From positions 1 to 32,385 of the forward strand of contig JAGXAO010000014.1 of the NCBI GenBank assembly GCA_018971565.1: a stretch of 32,385 nt of DNA. Reading direction: 5' to 3'. Under the pieces are notes generated by a model that did no database searches, was not told the DNA's origin, and saw only the letters and a program-made list of their open reading frames with translations. Source of the stretch: Rhodospirillales bacterium. Its GTDB lineage: Bacteria > Pseudomonadota > Alphaproteobacteria > Acetobacterales > Acetobacteraceae. Positions 16,118 through 24,355 of this stretch are shown here, piece by piece (the first letter of the stretch is position 1; every line of letters begins with the position of its first letter). The translations under genes were made by a program, and so were the position numbers.

Positions 16118-17758
16118 ATGACGGTTGCCTTGATGGATTTCGACCTGCCTGACGAGATCGTGCACAAGCTGCTCGGCCGGATCGCGGAGGACTCACCACT
16201 CGCGAAGCATCTTGGCAAGGACAGGCTCGGGTGCGGCCGGGCCGTGGTAGCCAGCAGCCTGTTCGACACGGAATCGCTGAACGCGCTCTACACCACCTGC
16301 CGGGAGAGCAATGAGCGCGGACTGATGCTGCAATTGCTGGCGCTGGACAAAATCCACTCCGCCCCGGCAGCCCGGGCGATCCCGAAAATCGATGTGCTGA
16401 TCAACGGGCTCATCGCCTATTTAAAGCGCGATGCCATCGATGGCTGGCTGTACCGGCGCAGCGCAGACGGCGTATTGCTGCCCTGGCTGGTTACCGAAAT
16501 GCGTTATGCGGTGCCCACCGAAGGCAAGCCCTATGTGATTGTCAGCCTGCTCGCCAACACCATGCAGGCGGCGGGCAATAATGCGCGCAACGATGCCCGC
16601 CAGCGCTATGCCGGCATGACCCAGGCGATCGTGGTGGATGCCAATGACATCGTCAACCGCACCATCCCCGAGCTTCTGGCCGAGCATGGCTTCTTCAAGG
16701 AATGTGCGGAGTTCAAAGCGGAATATGAGCGCCACGCCAACCGTTTCCGCCAGATGCAGCAGCAATTCGGCCAGCAGTTTCTGGCCGCGAATATCGGCTG
16801 GACAAGCGGACCTTTAAGCAAGTTCGACATAGTGCGCCTGCCCAAGCAGGGTAGTGCGCGTTGCGTGAACGACGAGGAGGCGCTGGAGCGCCAGTTCGTG
16901 ACCATGACGGCGCCGAATTTCTGGCGCGAGGCGGGGGTCGAACACGGGTTCGACCGCATCCCCATGCATTGCTATCTCTATCTTTTCCACCTGGAACTGC
17001 ATCGCAACATCTGGGTGCATGTCGAGAATGTGGAGCCTTATCGCTATAAGCCTGAACTACGCGACAGATTGGTGCTGCCGGCCGCGCACCGCGATCTGAT
17101 CGACATCCTCACCGCTGACCTCGACGTGATGGCCGAGGACATCATCGAAGGCAAATCCGGCGGCACCACGATTTTGTGCAAGGGCGCGCCCGGGCTCGGC
17201 AAAACCCTCACCGCGGAAGTTTATGCGGAAGTGGTGGGCAAACCGCTCTACCGGGTGCACTCGGGCCAGCTTGGCGTCACCGCGGAATCGGTCGAGGCGA
17301 ATCTCACCCGCATCCTGCGCCGGGCGGCCCGCTGGGGTGCCATTCTGCTGCTGGACGAGGCGGATGTGTATATCCGCAAGCGCGACAACGATTTGCAGCA
17401 CAACGCCATCGTCGCGGAGTTTCTGCGGACACTCGAATATTTCGACGGCCTCTTGTTCATGACCACCAACCGGATGGACGATGTGGACGACGCCATATTG
17501 TCGCGCTGCATCGCGGTCATCCGCTACGACACGCCGCCGCCCGAGGCTGCAAAGCAGCTCTGGCGTACGCTGGCCGCGCAATTCGAAGCCGAGATTCCCG
17601 AGACGCTGCTGGAGAAATTGCTGGCGAGCTATCCGCAGATCAGCGGCCGCGACATCAAGGAGTTGATCAAGCTCGCAACGCGCTATTGCGCGCATAAAAA
17701 CCTGCCCCTCACCGCCGAGGTGTTTGCCCTCTGCGCGGTGTTCCGTGGCATCATCTAG
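16118..17758 (+). CDS. AAA+ ATPase of the fungal DUF7025-like type
   Basis: A 546-residue cytosolic protein. The C-terminal 230 residues are a full AAA+ module: Walker A GAPGLGKT (356-363), then LTAEVYAEVVGKPLYRVHSGQLG, Walker B ILLLDEAD (409-416), sensor-1 TTNR (449-452), and SRC (462-464) holding the arginine-finger region. The GKPLY...SGQLG, LEYFDGLLFMTTNR and DDAILSR phrasing is like that of fungal AAA proteins with DUF7025 N-domains, and unlike FtsH, ClpX or MoxR. The N-terminal 330 residues are a domain I do not recognise, with a helical region around 185-220. ATG 16118 is chosen; a TTG four codons earlier is possible. It stands alone: DUF4149 gene upstream, convergent WD40 gene 12 bases downstream. 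Function unknown; substrate remodelling is inferred from the fold. Confidence 0.85.
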   Translation: MTVALMDFDLPDEIVHKLLGRIAEDSPLAKHLGKDRLGCGRAVVASSLFDTESLNALYTTCRESNERGLMLQLLALDKIHSAPAARAIPKIDVLINGLIAYLKRDAIDGWLYRRSADGVLLPWLVTEMRYAVPTEGKPYVIVSLLANTMQAAGNNARNDARQRYAGMTQAIVVDANDIVNRTIPELLAEHGFFKECAEFKAEYERHANRFRQMQQQFGQQFLAANIGWTSGPLSKFDIVRLPKQGSARCVNDEEALERQFVTMTAPNFWREAGVEHGFDRIPMHCYLYLFHLELHRNIWVHVENVEPYRYKPELRDRLVLPAAHRDLIDILTADLDVMAEDIIEGKSGGTTILCKGAPGLGKTLTAEVYAEVVGKPLYRVHSGQLGVTAESVEANLTRILRRAARWGAILLLDEADVYIRKRDNDLQHNAIVAEFLRTLEYFDGLLFMTTNRMDDVDDAILSRCIAVIRYDTPPPEAAKQLWRTLAAQFEAEIPETLLEKLLASYPQISGRDIKELIKLATRYCAHKNLPLTAEVFALCAVFRGII

Positions 17759-17770
17759 CCCCCTGGTTGC

Positions 17771-18778
17771 CTATGACTGGGTGAAATCCACGATTGCGGC
17801 GAAACCCTGATCGGTGCCGAAGGCCAACTGGCCGCCATCCGCGTTCCAGGCCAGGACGGAGACGCTGCCGCGCCCCGGGCCGCAGACCGGCAGCACACGC
17901 TCCCGGGCCACATCCGCCACCAGCACCATTCCCGTATCGAACCCGGCGGCCACCACCTCGTGCTGCGGATGGCAGGCCACGCGCTTGACCACGCCGTCCC
18001 CCATGCCGAGCTCGGTGGGTGGCTTGCCCATGGGCCCGCCGCCGAAGAAAGGCCAGAGCACAATGCTCTCCGCCCCCGCCGTGGCCAGCCAGCGGCCGGA
18101 TTTGGTGAAGCCGAAGGATTCCGGCTTGGAGGGATAACCAGACATGCGCATATGCTTGCCCCCTGGCAGGGTCCAGCCATGCAGGGCATTCTCCTGCATC
18201 GTGGTCACCAGCGCCTCGCTGCCCGGGTGAAGCACCACGCCGGTGTGGCTGCCCTTCCATTCCAGCTTCGGCGCCACAGGTGAACCGGAAGCGGTGAACC
18301 AGAGCGACGCGCCATTATAATGCGAAGCCGCAACGCGCTTGCCCTTGGTGTCAAACGCAATGCCGGTAACGGTGCTGGGGTGTTCCAGCGTTTTCAGCAC
18401 CTCGCCCGCCGGGCTCAGCAAAAACAGGTTTTTACCCACGGCAGCGGCCAGCAACGGCCCCTTGCCGGAGAAAGCCGCCACATGCTCCACCCATTTGGAG
18501 CCGAATTTCTGCATCTGCTGTGCGCCGCCATCAGGTTTGGCACGCATCAGCCGGCCATCATCCCCACCGGTTATAAACCCGCCTTCCGGGTGCGCCGCCA
18601 GGCCCAGCACTGCACCATCATGCACTGCAATGCTTTCATGCGCCTTGCCCAGGCGCAGCGTGCCATCGCCCAAGGCAAAACCCGGTAACCCCTTGGTGTC
18701 AAACGCCACAGCGGTGACATAGGCGCCAAGCTGCGCGCTGCGGCCGCGTTTATTCAGAAGCTCGTCGAGATCGGACAT
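17771..18778 (-). CDS. WD40-repeat protein
   Basis: A protein of 335 residues, beta-propeller-like throughout. Repeats of about 40 residues are visible (VTAVAFDTKGLPGFALGDG, VLGLAAHPEGGFITGGDDG, VTGIAFDTKGKRVAASHYNG, HTGVVLHPGSEALVTTMQE, FGFTKSGRWLATAG, VKRVACHPQHEVVAAGFDTG, VSVLAWNADGGQLAFGTDQG), giving roughly seven blades. There is no signal peptide, so it is cytosolic, probably a protein-interaction platform. The start is taken at ATG 18778 (MSDLDELLNKRGRS); the frame stays open up to 18943, but that extension is proline/glycine-rich, runs across a strong hairpin and has no propeller sequence. It ends 12 bases from the convergent AAA+ ATPase. Its partner is unknown. Confidence 0.85.
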   Translation of the reverse strand: MSDLDELLNKRGRSAQLGAYVTAVAFDTKGLPGFALGDGTLRLGKAHESIAVHDGAVLGLAAHPEGGFITGGDDGRLMRAKPDGGAQQMQKFGSKWVEHVAAFSGKGPLLAAAVGKNLFLLSPAGEVLKTLEHPSTVTGIAFDTKGKRVAASHYNGASLWFTASGSPVAPKLEWKGSHTGVVLHPGSEALVTTMQENALHGWTLPGGKHMRMSGYPSKPESFGFTKSGRWLATAGAESIVLWPFFGGGPMGKPPTELGMGDGVVKRVACHPQHEVVAAGFDTGMVLVADVARERVLPVCGPGRGSVSVLAWNADGGQLAFGTDQGFAAIVDFTQS

Positions 18779-18860
18779 GGCGGTTACTTGCCCCGCCGGG
18801 CCGCCCCCGGCAAGGGCGAAGGCCGCACCGTTATAATTTCCTTGATAGGTTCCGAGGGGC

Positions 18861-18894
18861 GTGGCACTGTTGAGCATGGTTTCAGCAGTGCCAC
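18861..18894 (+). repeat. Strong 14-bp hairpin upstream of the amine operon
   Basis: GTGGCACTGTTGAG (18861-18874) and TTCAGCAGTGCCAC (18881-18894) can form 14 base pairs around a six-base loop. Two pairs are G-U and only form in plus-strand RNA, so the structure is stronger in a transcript running towards the aminotransferase gene. No T-run follows, so it is not a standard terminator. Part of a 247-base divergent gap (18779-19025) that otherwise holds two more inverted repeats and no gene. Confidence 0.6.
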
Positions 18895-18913
18895 CAGCTG
18901 CGCTTAATTTACA

Positions 18914-18936
18914 CGCAGAGATGCTCATTCTCTGCG
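18914..18936. repeat. 8-bp inverted repeat, possible operator or hairpin
   Basis: CGCAGAGA (18914-18921), spacer TGCTCAT, TCTCTGCG (18929-18936); perfect arms. It is 90-112 bases before the aminotransferase ATG and 136 bases before the divergent WD40 start. Either an RNA hairpin or a dimeric regulator site. Confidence 0.5.
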
Positions 18937-18959
18937 CACGCATTGGTTTCAGCCCGCCC

Positions 18960-18972
18960 TTGTTCTGAACAA
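18960..18972. promoter_or_regulatory. Perfect 13-base palindrome, candidate operator of the amine operon
   Basis: TTGTTC-T-GAACAA, perfect two-fold symmetry, centred 60 bases before the aminotransferase ATG. Its size and symmetry fit a dimeric helix-turn-helix repressor site. No regulator gene is in the cluster, so the binding protein is unknown. Confidence 0.45.
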
Positions 18973-19025
18973 CCCTACGCCCGCCTTACCGCGTGTGCCT
19001 CAATTCAGAAAAATCGGAGCTTATC

Positions 19026-20405
19026 ATGTTGAACGAAATCAACCTTGGCGTTGACTGGCAGGCGCTGGACGCCGCACATCATTTTCACCCCTTCACTGAC
19101 CATAAGGAGCTGCACGAGCAAGGTGTACGGCTGATCACCTCTGCCGAGGGCGTTTATCTGCACGATTCCAATGGCAACAAGATCATGGATGGCATGGCCG
19201 GGCTGTGGTGCGTGGCCGTGGGCTATGGCCGCCAGGAACTGGTGGAAGCCGCCACCCGGCAGATGACCAAACTGCCTTATTACAACAGCTTCTTCAAAAC
19301 CACGAACGAGCCCGCCGTATTGCTGGCAAAGAAACTGGCGGAGATTTCTCCCCCCGGGTTCGAGCATGTATTTTTTGCCTGCTCAGGGTCTGAGGCGGTG
19401 GATTCCGCCATCCGCAACGCGCGGGTGTACTGGAAGACCATCGGCAAGCCGGAAAAGAAAATCGTGATCGGCCGGGAATATGGCTATCACGGGTCTACCA
19501 TTCTGGGTGCTTCCGCCGGCGGCATGAAAGACATGCACCGCCAGGGTGGCGATCTGCCGCATTTCGCGCAAGTGCTGCCGCCCTATTGGTATGGCAAGGG
19601 CGGGCAGATGAGCCCGGAGGAGTTCGGCCTTTACGCCGCGCGCGAGGCTGAGAAAAAAATTCAGGAGCTTGGGCCTGAAAACATCGCCGCCTTTATCGGT
19701 GAGCCCATCCAGGGTGCCGGCGGCGTGCTCATCCCGCCTTCCACCTATTGGCCAGAGATCAACCGTATCTGCAAGCAATACGATATCCTGCTGATCGCCG
19801 ATGAGGTGATCTGCGGCTATGGGCGCACCGGTAAGATGTTCGGCACGGATACATTCGGCATCCAGCCGGATATGATGACCACCGCCAAGGGGCTGACCTC
19901 CGGCTATCTGCCGCTCTCCGCCTTGCTTATGAACAACCGTGTGGCGGATGTGCTCATCAACCAGGTCGGCGAATATTATCACGGCTTCACTTATTCCGGG
20001 CATCCGGTTTCCTGCGCGGTGGGCTTACGGAATCTTCAAATCATCGAGGACGAGAAACTGGTGGAGGGCGCCGCGCGCAAGGGCGAATTGCTGCGTGAAA
20101 AACTTAACCAGGCCATTGGCGACCTGCCAATTGTAGGCGAGATCCGTGGCGTGGGGCTCATCGGCGCCATCGAGCTGACGGCAGACAGGCGCACCCGCAA
20201 ATTTTTTGAAAAAAATGGCCGCGTGGGAGGCATCTGCCGTGACCATTGCATCGCCGCAGGGCTGATGATGCGCGCCACGCGCGACACCATGCTGTTCTCC
20301 CCGCCGCTCACCATTTCGGAAGCCGAAATCGAGAAATTTGCCGCAATGGCCAAGATCGCTTTCGAGGCAACCTTCGCTGACGTCCGCGCGGAGGTAGCAT
20401 TGTGA
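19026..20405 (+). CDS. Class III aminotransferase, putrescine/polyamine:pyruvate type
   Basis: A PLP enzyme of 459 residues. PLP site residues are clear: GSEAVDSAIRNAR (phosphate loop), the YGYHGST stacking region, LIADEVICGYGRTG with Asp259, and Lys288 in TTAKGLTSGY. The sequence style (HPFTDHKELHEQG, VRGGICRDH-like end, MLFSPPLTIS) matches the SpuC group, which transfers amino groups from putrescine, spermidine or related amines to pyruvate. ATG 19026 is preceded by GGAG six bases upstream. Its stop overlaps the glutamine-synthetase-like gene (GTGA), and agmatine deiminase and a permease follow, so amine catabolism is well supported; the exact donor (putrescine, gamma-glutamylputrescine or other) cannot be read from sequence. 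Confidence 0.9.
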   Translation: MLNEINLGVDWQALDAAHHFHPFTDHKELHEQGVRLITSAEGVYLHDSNGNKIMDGMAGLWCVAVGYGRQELVEAATRQMTKLPYYNSFFKTTNEPAVLLAKKLAEISPPGFEHVFFACSGSEAVDSAIRNARVYWKTIGKPEKKIVIGREYGYHGSTILGASAGGMKDMHRQGGDLPHFAQVLPPYWYGKGGQMSPEEFGLYAAREAEKKIQELGPENIAAFIGEPIQGAGGVLIPPSTYWPEINRICKQYDILLIADEVICGYGRTGKMFGTDTFGIQPDMMTTAKGLTSGYLPLSALLMNNRVADVLINQVGEYYHGFTYSGHPVSCAVGLRNLQIIEDEKLVEGAARKGELLREKLNQAIGDLPIVGEIRGVGLIGAIELTADRRTRKFFEKNGRVGGICRDHCIAAGLMMRATRDTMLFSPPLTISEAEIEKFAAMAKIAFEATFADVRAEVAL

Positions 20406-21766
20406 ACATGCTTACCAACCCCGACATCGAGGCGAAATCCGCACTGCTTTCCGGCGCGGACTATATTGAAGCCTTCGTGATCGACGTAAACGGCGTGCCC
20501 CGCGGCAAATGGCTGCAGCGGGACAAAGCGAAATCCCTGCTGGGCGGCGGCATTGCCTTGCCGCGCTCGGCCTATCTGCTGGATATCTGGGGCCGGGATA
20601 TCGTCGAAGGCGGTATCGCCTACGACACCGGCGACCCGGATGGAATGTGCGTGGCCGTGCCCCATTCAATCACCCGCATGGGCTGGGCAGATGGCAATGT
20701 GGTGCAGGCCCTGCTTACGATGCGCGAGGCCGATGGCGAAATTTATTATCTGGACCCGCGCAGCGCCCTCACACGGGTGTTGCAGCGTTACACCAAAGCC
20801 GGGCTAACTCCGGCTTTGGGCGTGGAGCTTGAGTTCTATCTGGTAGACCCCCGGCAGGACGGTTTGAAAATTGCCCCGCGCGGCGCTGATGAATCCGGCT
20901 GGCGTGGCTGGCAGATAGACGCCGTGGGCCTGGGCGAGGTGCATGATTACGAGCCGATTCTGCGTGAAATGATGGCCTGCGCGAAGGCGCAGGATATCAT
21001 TCTGGAAACGCTGGTGAGCGAATCCGGCCCCGGCCAGTTCGAAGTAACACTGAAATATTCAACGGATGCCTTGCGCGTGGCGGACAGCGCCACTCTCTTC
21101 AAGCGCACCATCAAACAGGTGGCGCGCAAGCACGGCCTCACTGCCACCTTCATGGCCAAGCCCTACGGCCAATGGGCGGGCTCTGGCATGCACGTGCATA
21201 TGTCAGTGCTCGACAATGCCGGCAAAAACATCTTCGCCGGCACGGCCGAACGCGCATCACCGGAGCTTTACAACGCACTGGGCGGCATTATTCACAACAT
21301 GCCAGACACAATGCTCACCCTGGCGCCGCATGCCAATTCCTATCGCCGCTTCGCGCCGGGTGTGCACGCCCCCACCTATGGCGATTGGGGGCACGATAAC
21401 CGCATGGCATCCGTGCGCGTCATCACCGCGGACCCGGCGGCCTCGCGCATCGAGCATCGTGTCGCGGGGGCGGACTGCAACCCCTACCTCGCCTTTGCCT
21501 CTCTGCTTGGCACCGCCTTGCAGGGTATTGAAACCAAAGCTGACCCTGGGCCGGAAACCCATGGCACGGTGCGCAGCCCCACCGCCCCAAAACTGCCTAT
21601 CGCCTGGTCTGGCGCTGTGGATCGTTTCGCCACATCAACCGCCATGGGCGAAATTTTCGGCAAGGATTTCCAGCGGTATTATATCGCCTGCAAGCGCCAG
21701 GAGATCAGCGAGTTGCGCAAACGGATCTCCGACGTGGAATATGACGCCTATTTGAAAAATGCCTGA
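20402..21766 (+). CDS. Glutamine synthetase-family gamma-glutamylamine ligase
   Basis: A 454-residue glutamine synthetase fold protein, probably of the PuuA/SpuI type that joins glutamate to putrescine or another amine with ATP. Visible motifs: the metal-site strand LGVELEFYL, ESGPGQFEVTL, SGMHVHMSV (His in the ATP/metal site), NSYRRFAPGVHAP and WGHDNRMASVRV, and RIEHRVAGADCNPYLA. There is no adenylylation-loop Tyr region of GlnA, and the company of aminotransferase and agmatine deiminase argues against nitrogen-assimilation GlnA. The start is GTG 20402, with GGAGG seven bases before it and the preceding stop overlapped; an ATG two codons later is less well placed. Substrate amine is inferred, not shown. 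Confidence 0.88.
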   Translation: MNMLTNPDIEAKSALLSGADYIEAFVIDVNGVPRGKWLQRDKAKSLLGGGIALPRSAYLLDIWGRDIVEGGIAYDTGDPDGMCVAVPHSITRMGWADGNVVQALLTMREADGEIYYLDPRSALTRVLQRYTKAGLTPALGVELEFYLVDPRQDGLKIAPRGADESGWRGWQIDAVGLGEVHDYEPILREMMACAKAQDIILETLVSESGPGQFEVTLKYSTDALRVADSATLFKRTIKQVARKHGLTATFMAKPYGQWAGSGMHVHMSVLDNAGKNIFAGTAERASPELYNALGGIIHNMPDTMLTLAPHANSYRRFAPGVHAPTYGDWGHDNRMASVRVITADPAASRIEHRVAGADCNPYLAFASLLGTALQGIETKADPGPETHGTVRSPTAPKLPIAWSGAVDRFATSTAMGEIFGKDFQRYYIACKRQEISELRKRISDVEYDAYLKNA

Positions 21767-21773
21767 GGCGCTC

Positions 21774-22853
21774 ATGAACGATACAATCACACCGCGTGAG
21801 TCTGGCTTTTCCATGCCCGCCGAATGGGCGCCGCACGCAGGCTGCTGGATGATCTGGCCCGAACGGCCAGACAACTGGCGCCTGGGCGCCAAACCCGCGC
21901 AGAAGGCGTTCACCGCTGTCGCCACCGCCATCTCACGGTTTGAACCCGTAACTATGCTGGTGAGCGCGGCACAATATGAAAACGCCCGCGCCTCTCTGTC
22001 GCCTGAAGTGCGCGTGGTGGAGATGAGCAGCAACGATGCCTGGGCGCGGGATATCGCTTGCACATTCCTGCTTGGCAAAAATGGCGAACTCGCTGGCGTG
22101 GACTGGCCTTTTAAAAGCTGGGGCGGTTTGTACTTCCCGTGGGACAAGGACGACGCCATCGCCCAGAAAATGCTGGAGATGGAACGGGCGAAGCGTTTCC
22201 GCGCGCCGCTCGTCATCGAAGGCGGCGCCTTGCATGTGGATGGCGAGGGCACGGTGCTGGTGGCCGAGCAATGCGTGCTGAACGAGAACCGCAACCCGGA
22301 TGTGCGGCGGCAGGATATGGAGCGGATGCTGAAGGATTATCTCGGCACATCCCATGTCATCTGGCTGGAAAACGGCGTGCCGCATGACGAAACCGATGGG
22401 CATGTCGACAATCTCGTCTGCTTCGTGAAGCCCGGAATGGTGCTGCTCACCTGGTGCGACGACCCGGCCGATCCGCACTACCAGATCAGCCGGGCGGCCG
22501 AAGCGCGGCTGAAGGATGCGCGCGACGCCAAGGGGCGTGCGCTCACCATCGAACGCATCCCGATGCCAACGCCGATGTTCTACACCGAAGCAGAAGCAGA
22601 AGGTGTGGATGCCACCGCCAGCGGCATGAACCGCAAAACCGGGGAACGCCTCGCCGCGTCTTACGTGAATTTCTACATCGCCAATGGCGCCATCATCGCC
22701 CCCGCCTTCGGGGTGGAAACAGATGAGCCCGCACGCAAAGTGCTGACCCGGCTGTTCCCGGAGCGCGAGATTGTGATGCTGCCAGCACGCGAAATTCTGC
22801 TGGGTGGCGGGAATATTCACTGCATTACGCAGCAGCAGCCAAAAGCCGTTTGA
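21774..22853 (+). CDS. aguA: Agmatine deiminase
   Basis: AguA hydrolyses agmatine to N-carbamoylputrescine and ammonia. The 359-residue protein shows the family motifs: WPERPDNWRLGAKPAQ, NDAWARD with Arg92/Asp93, LEN-type EGGALHVDGEGT, DETDGHVDN with His210, SYVNFYIANG, and GGGNIHCITQQQP with the nucleophile Cys350. One oddity: after ARD the family normally has x-G-P-T-F, but here it reads I-A-C-T-F (residues 94-98). ATG 21774 is chosen because GAGG stands five bases upstream; an ATG at 21759 would overlap the previous gene. The gene follows the ligase by seven bases. No N-carbamoylputrescine amidohydrolase (aguB) is in the window. Confidence 0.93.
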   Translation: MNDTITPRESGFSMPAEWAPHAGCWMIWPERPDNWRLGAKPAQKAFTAVATAISRFEPVTMLVSAAQYENARASLSPEVRVVEMSSNDAWARDIACTFLLGKNGELAGVDWPFKSWGGLYFPWDKDDAIAQKMLEMERAKRFRAPLVIEGGALHVDGEGTVLVAEQCVLNENRNPDVRRQDMERMLKDYLGTSHVIWLENGVPHDETDGHVDNLVCFVKPGMVLLTWCDDPADPHYQISRAAEARLKDARDAKGRALTIERIPMPTPMFYTEAEAEGVDATASGMNRKTGERLAASYVNFYIANGAIIAPAFGVETDEPARKVLTRLFPEREIVMLPAREILLGGGNIHCITQQQPKAV

Positions 22854-22933
22854 TACGCGCAGGGCGGGCGCGGCTTCCGCCGAAAACGAACGACAACAGG
22901 GAATTTCTACAGACTTATCTGCAGCACTCAAAA

Positions 22934-22945
22934 CCCCGCACGGGG
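22934..22945 (+). promoter_or_regulatory. Small hairpin next to the permease ribosome site
   Basis: CCCC-GCAC-GGGG (22934-22945) directly abuts AGGAG, the ribosome site of the permease. It lies in the 102-base gap after aguA, which also holds a GGCGG/CCGCC stem near 22865. It might tune permease translation; at four base pairs it may be chance. Confidence 0.3.
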
Positions 22946-22955
22946 AGGAGCCAAT

Positions 22956-24320
22956 ATGAGCACGAAACTCAAAGCTGACTCTCTATCATTTTTCGAATCC
23001 ATCATCATGGGCGTGGCGGGCTCCGCGCCAGGCTTTTCCATCGCGGTCGCCATTGCCGGGCTGCTGGCCACGGCGGGCAGCGTCTCGCCCAATGCAATCT
23101 TGATCTTCGCGGTACCGATGCTCGGCATCGCCGTGGCTTATAAGGGCCTCTCCCACAGAATGCCGCACGCAGGTGCTGCCTATGAATGGACGAAATCCGT
23201 GTTTGGAGGATTTTTCGGCTATTTTTCCGGCTGGGCGCTGCTCATCGCGGCCATGGTGTTCATGGTCACCGGCTCGGTGCCGTTGGGCACCGCCGTGCTG
23301 CAATTGTTCGACCCCGCGCTGGCAACAAATGTCTGGCTCACCACAAGCATCGGCGCTGTCTGGTTCGTCGCCATCGGGCTGGTGCTCATCGCCGGCATAG
23401 AACTAACCAGCAAGATCCAGGTGGTGATGAGCAGCGTCGAGCTGGGTATTCTCCTGATCATCTCAATCGCCGCCTTCGCACATAGCGGCACGCATGGCGC
23501 GGTATCCGCTTTTTCCTGGTCCTGGTTCGGGTTCCATTACCCGGCGGGCAGCTTCGCGGCCTCGGCCCTCAGCGTCGTGTTTCTCTATTGGGGTTGGGAT
23601 GTAACCTCGAACCTGGCGGAGGAAACCAAAGGGCAGGAGCAGAACCTCGCCGGGCGGGGCGGATTTTTCTCAATCTTCGCCACCATTGCCTCCTTCGTCG
23701 CCTTCACCGTGGCGGCGCTGATGATGTTTTCGCTGAAGGATGCCTCGGGATTTTCCGATAACCTCATCTACCATGTCGCCATCGCGGCGGGGCTTGGCAA
23801 AGCAGGCGGCTACGCGGCGGCCCTGGCGCTCATCCTCTCCTCTGTCGCCACGCTGGAGACCACGATGCTGCAATTCTCCCGCACCTTGTTCGCCATGGGG
23901 CGGGACCGCGCCTTGCCGGGCTATTTCGGCCAGGTGCACGAAAAAACCATTACCCCCGTGCGCACCATGTATCTGCTGCTTATCATTGGGCTGGGGCTTA
24001 TTGTCATTTCCAGCTTCCTGCCTTCAATTTCGGCAATCTTGAATGATTCCGTGGCCGCCATCGCCATCCAGGTGTGCTATTATTACGGCCTCGCCGGGCT
24101 GGTCTGCGCCTGGGTGTACCGCAAGAGCAGCGGCTTCACCTTCGTGCAATATGTTATCTTCCCAACCCTTTCCGCCATCGCGCTCATCGGGTTGGGCATC
24201 TATGCCATCACCACCTTCAACGCCATCGTGAATATCGTGGGCATAGGCGGGCTTGCCATTGGCATCGTGTTCTACCGCCCCAGGGGCTATGGCCGCTCCT
24301 CGATTATCGCGGCGGAATAA
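22956..24320 (+). CDS. APC-family amino acid/polyamine permease
   Basis: A 454-residue inner-membrane transporter with about twelve hydrophobic helices. The N-terminal MGVAGSAPGFSIAVAIAG is the substrate and sodium/proton-site region of APC transporters. GLSHRMPHAGAAYEWTKSVFG and ELTSKIQVV are typical of the amino acid-polyamine-organocation superfamily, as is the ILSSVATLETTMLQFSRTLFAMGRDRALPGYF segment. AGGAG precedes the ATG at a good distance. It comes last in the amine cluster, 102 bases after aguA, and a strong terminator follows. The substrate is probably agmatine, putrescine or a related amine because of its neighbours; sequence alone cannot say. Confidence 0.92.
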   Translation: MSTKLKADSLSFFESIIMGVAGSAPGFSIAVAIAGLLATAGSVSPNAILIFAVPMLGIAVAYKGLSHRMPHAGAAYEWTKSVFGGFFGYFSGWALLIAAMVFMVTGSVPLGTAVLQLFDPALATNVWLTTSIGAVWFVAIGLVLIAGIELTSKIQVVMSSVELGILLIISIAAFAHSGTHGAVSAFSWSWFGFHYPAGSFAASALSVVFLYWGWDVTSNLAEETKGQEQNLAGRGGFFSIFATIASFVAFTVAALMMFSLKDASGFSDNLIYHVAIAAGLGKAGGYAAALALILSSVATLETTMLQFSRTLFAMGRDRALPGYFGQVHEKTITPVRTMYLLLIIGLGLIVISSFLPSISAILNDSVAAIAIQVCYYYGLAGLVCAWVYRKSSGFTFVQYVIFPTLSAIALIGLGIYAITTFNAIVNIVGIGGLAIGIVFYRPRGYGRSSIIAAE

Positions 24321-24327
24321 GCGCACC

Positions 24328-24354
24328 AAACCGGGGCCTTCCGGCCCCGGTTTT
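24328..24354. terminator. Strong terminator between the permease and alkB
   Basis: AAACCGGGGCC (24328-24338), loop TTCC, GGCCCCGGTTT (24343-24353), then a further T. An 11-base-pair GC-rich stem followed by TTTT on the plus strand. It sits in the 35-base gap between two convergent genes and could serve both strands. Confidence 0.9.
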
Positions 24355-24355
24355 A

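Noticed and set aside
18779-18943. N-terminal extension of the WD40 protein by 55 codons
   Set aside because: The extra residues show no propeller pattern, cross a strong hairpin, and the internal ATG gives a normal-looking start (MSDLDELL).
21933-22931. 332-codon minus-strand open frame opposite aguA
   Set aside because: Antisense shadow; aguA on the plus strand has all catalytic motifs.
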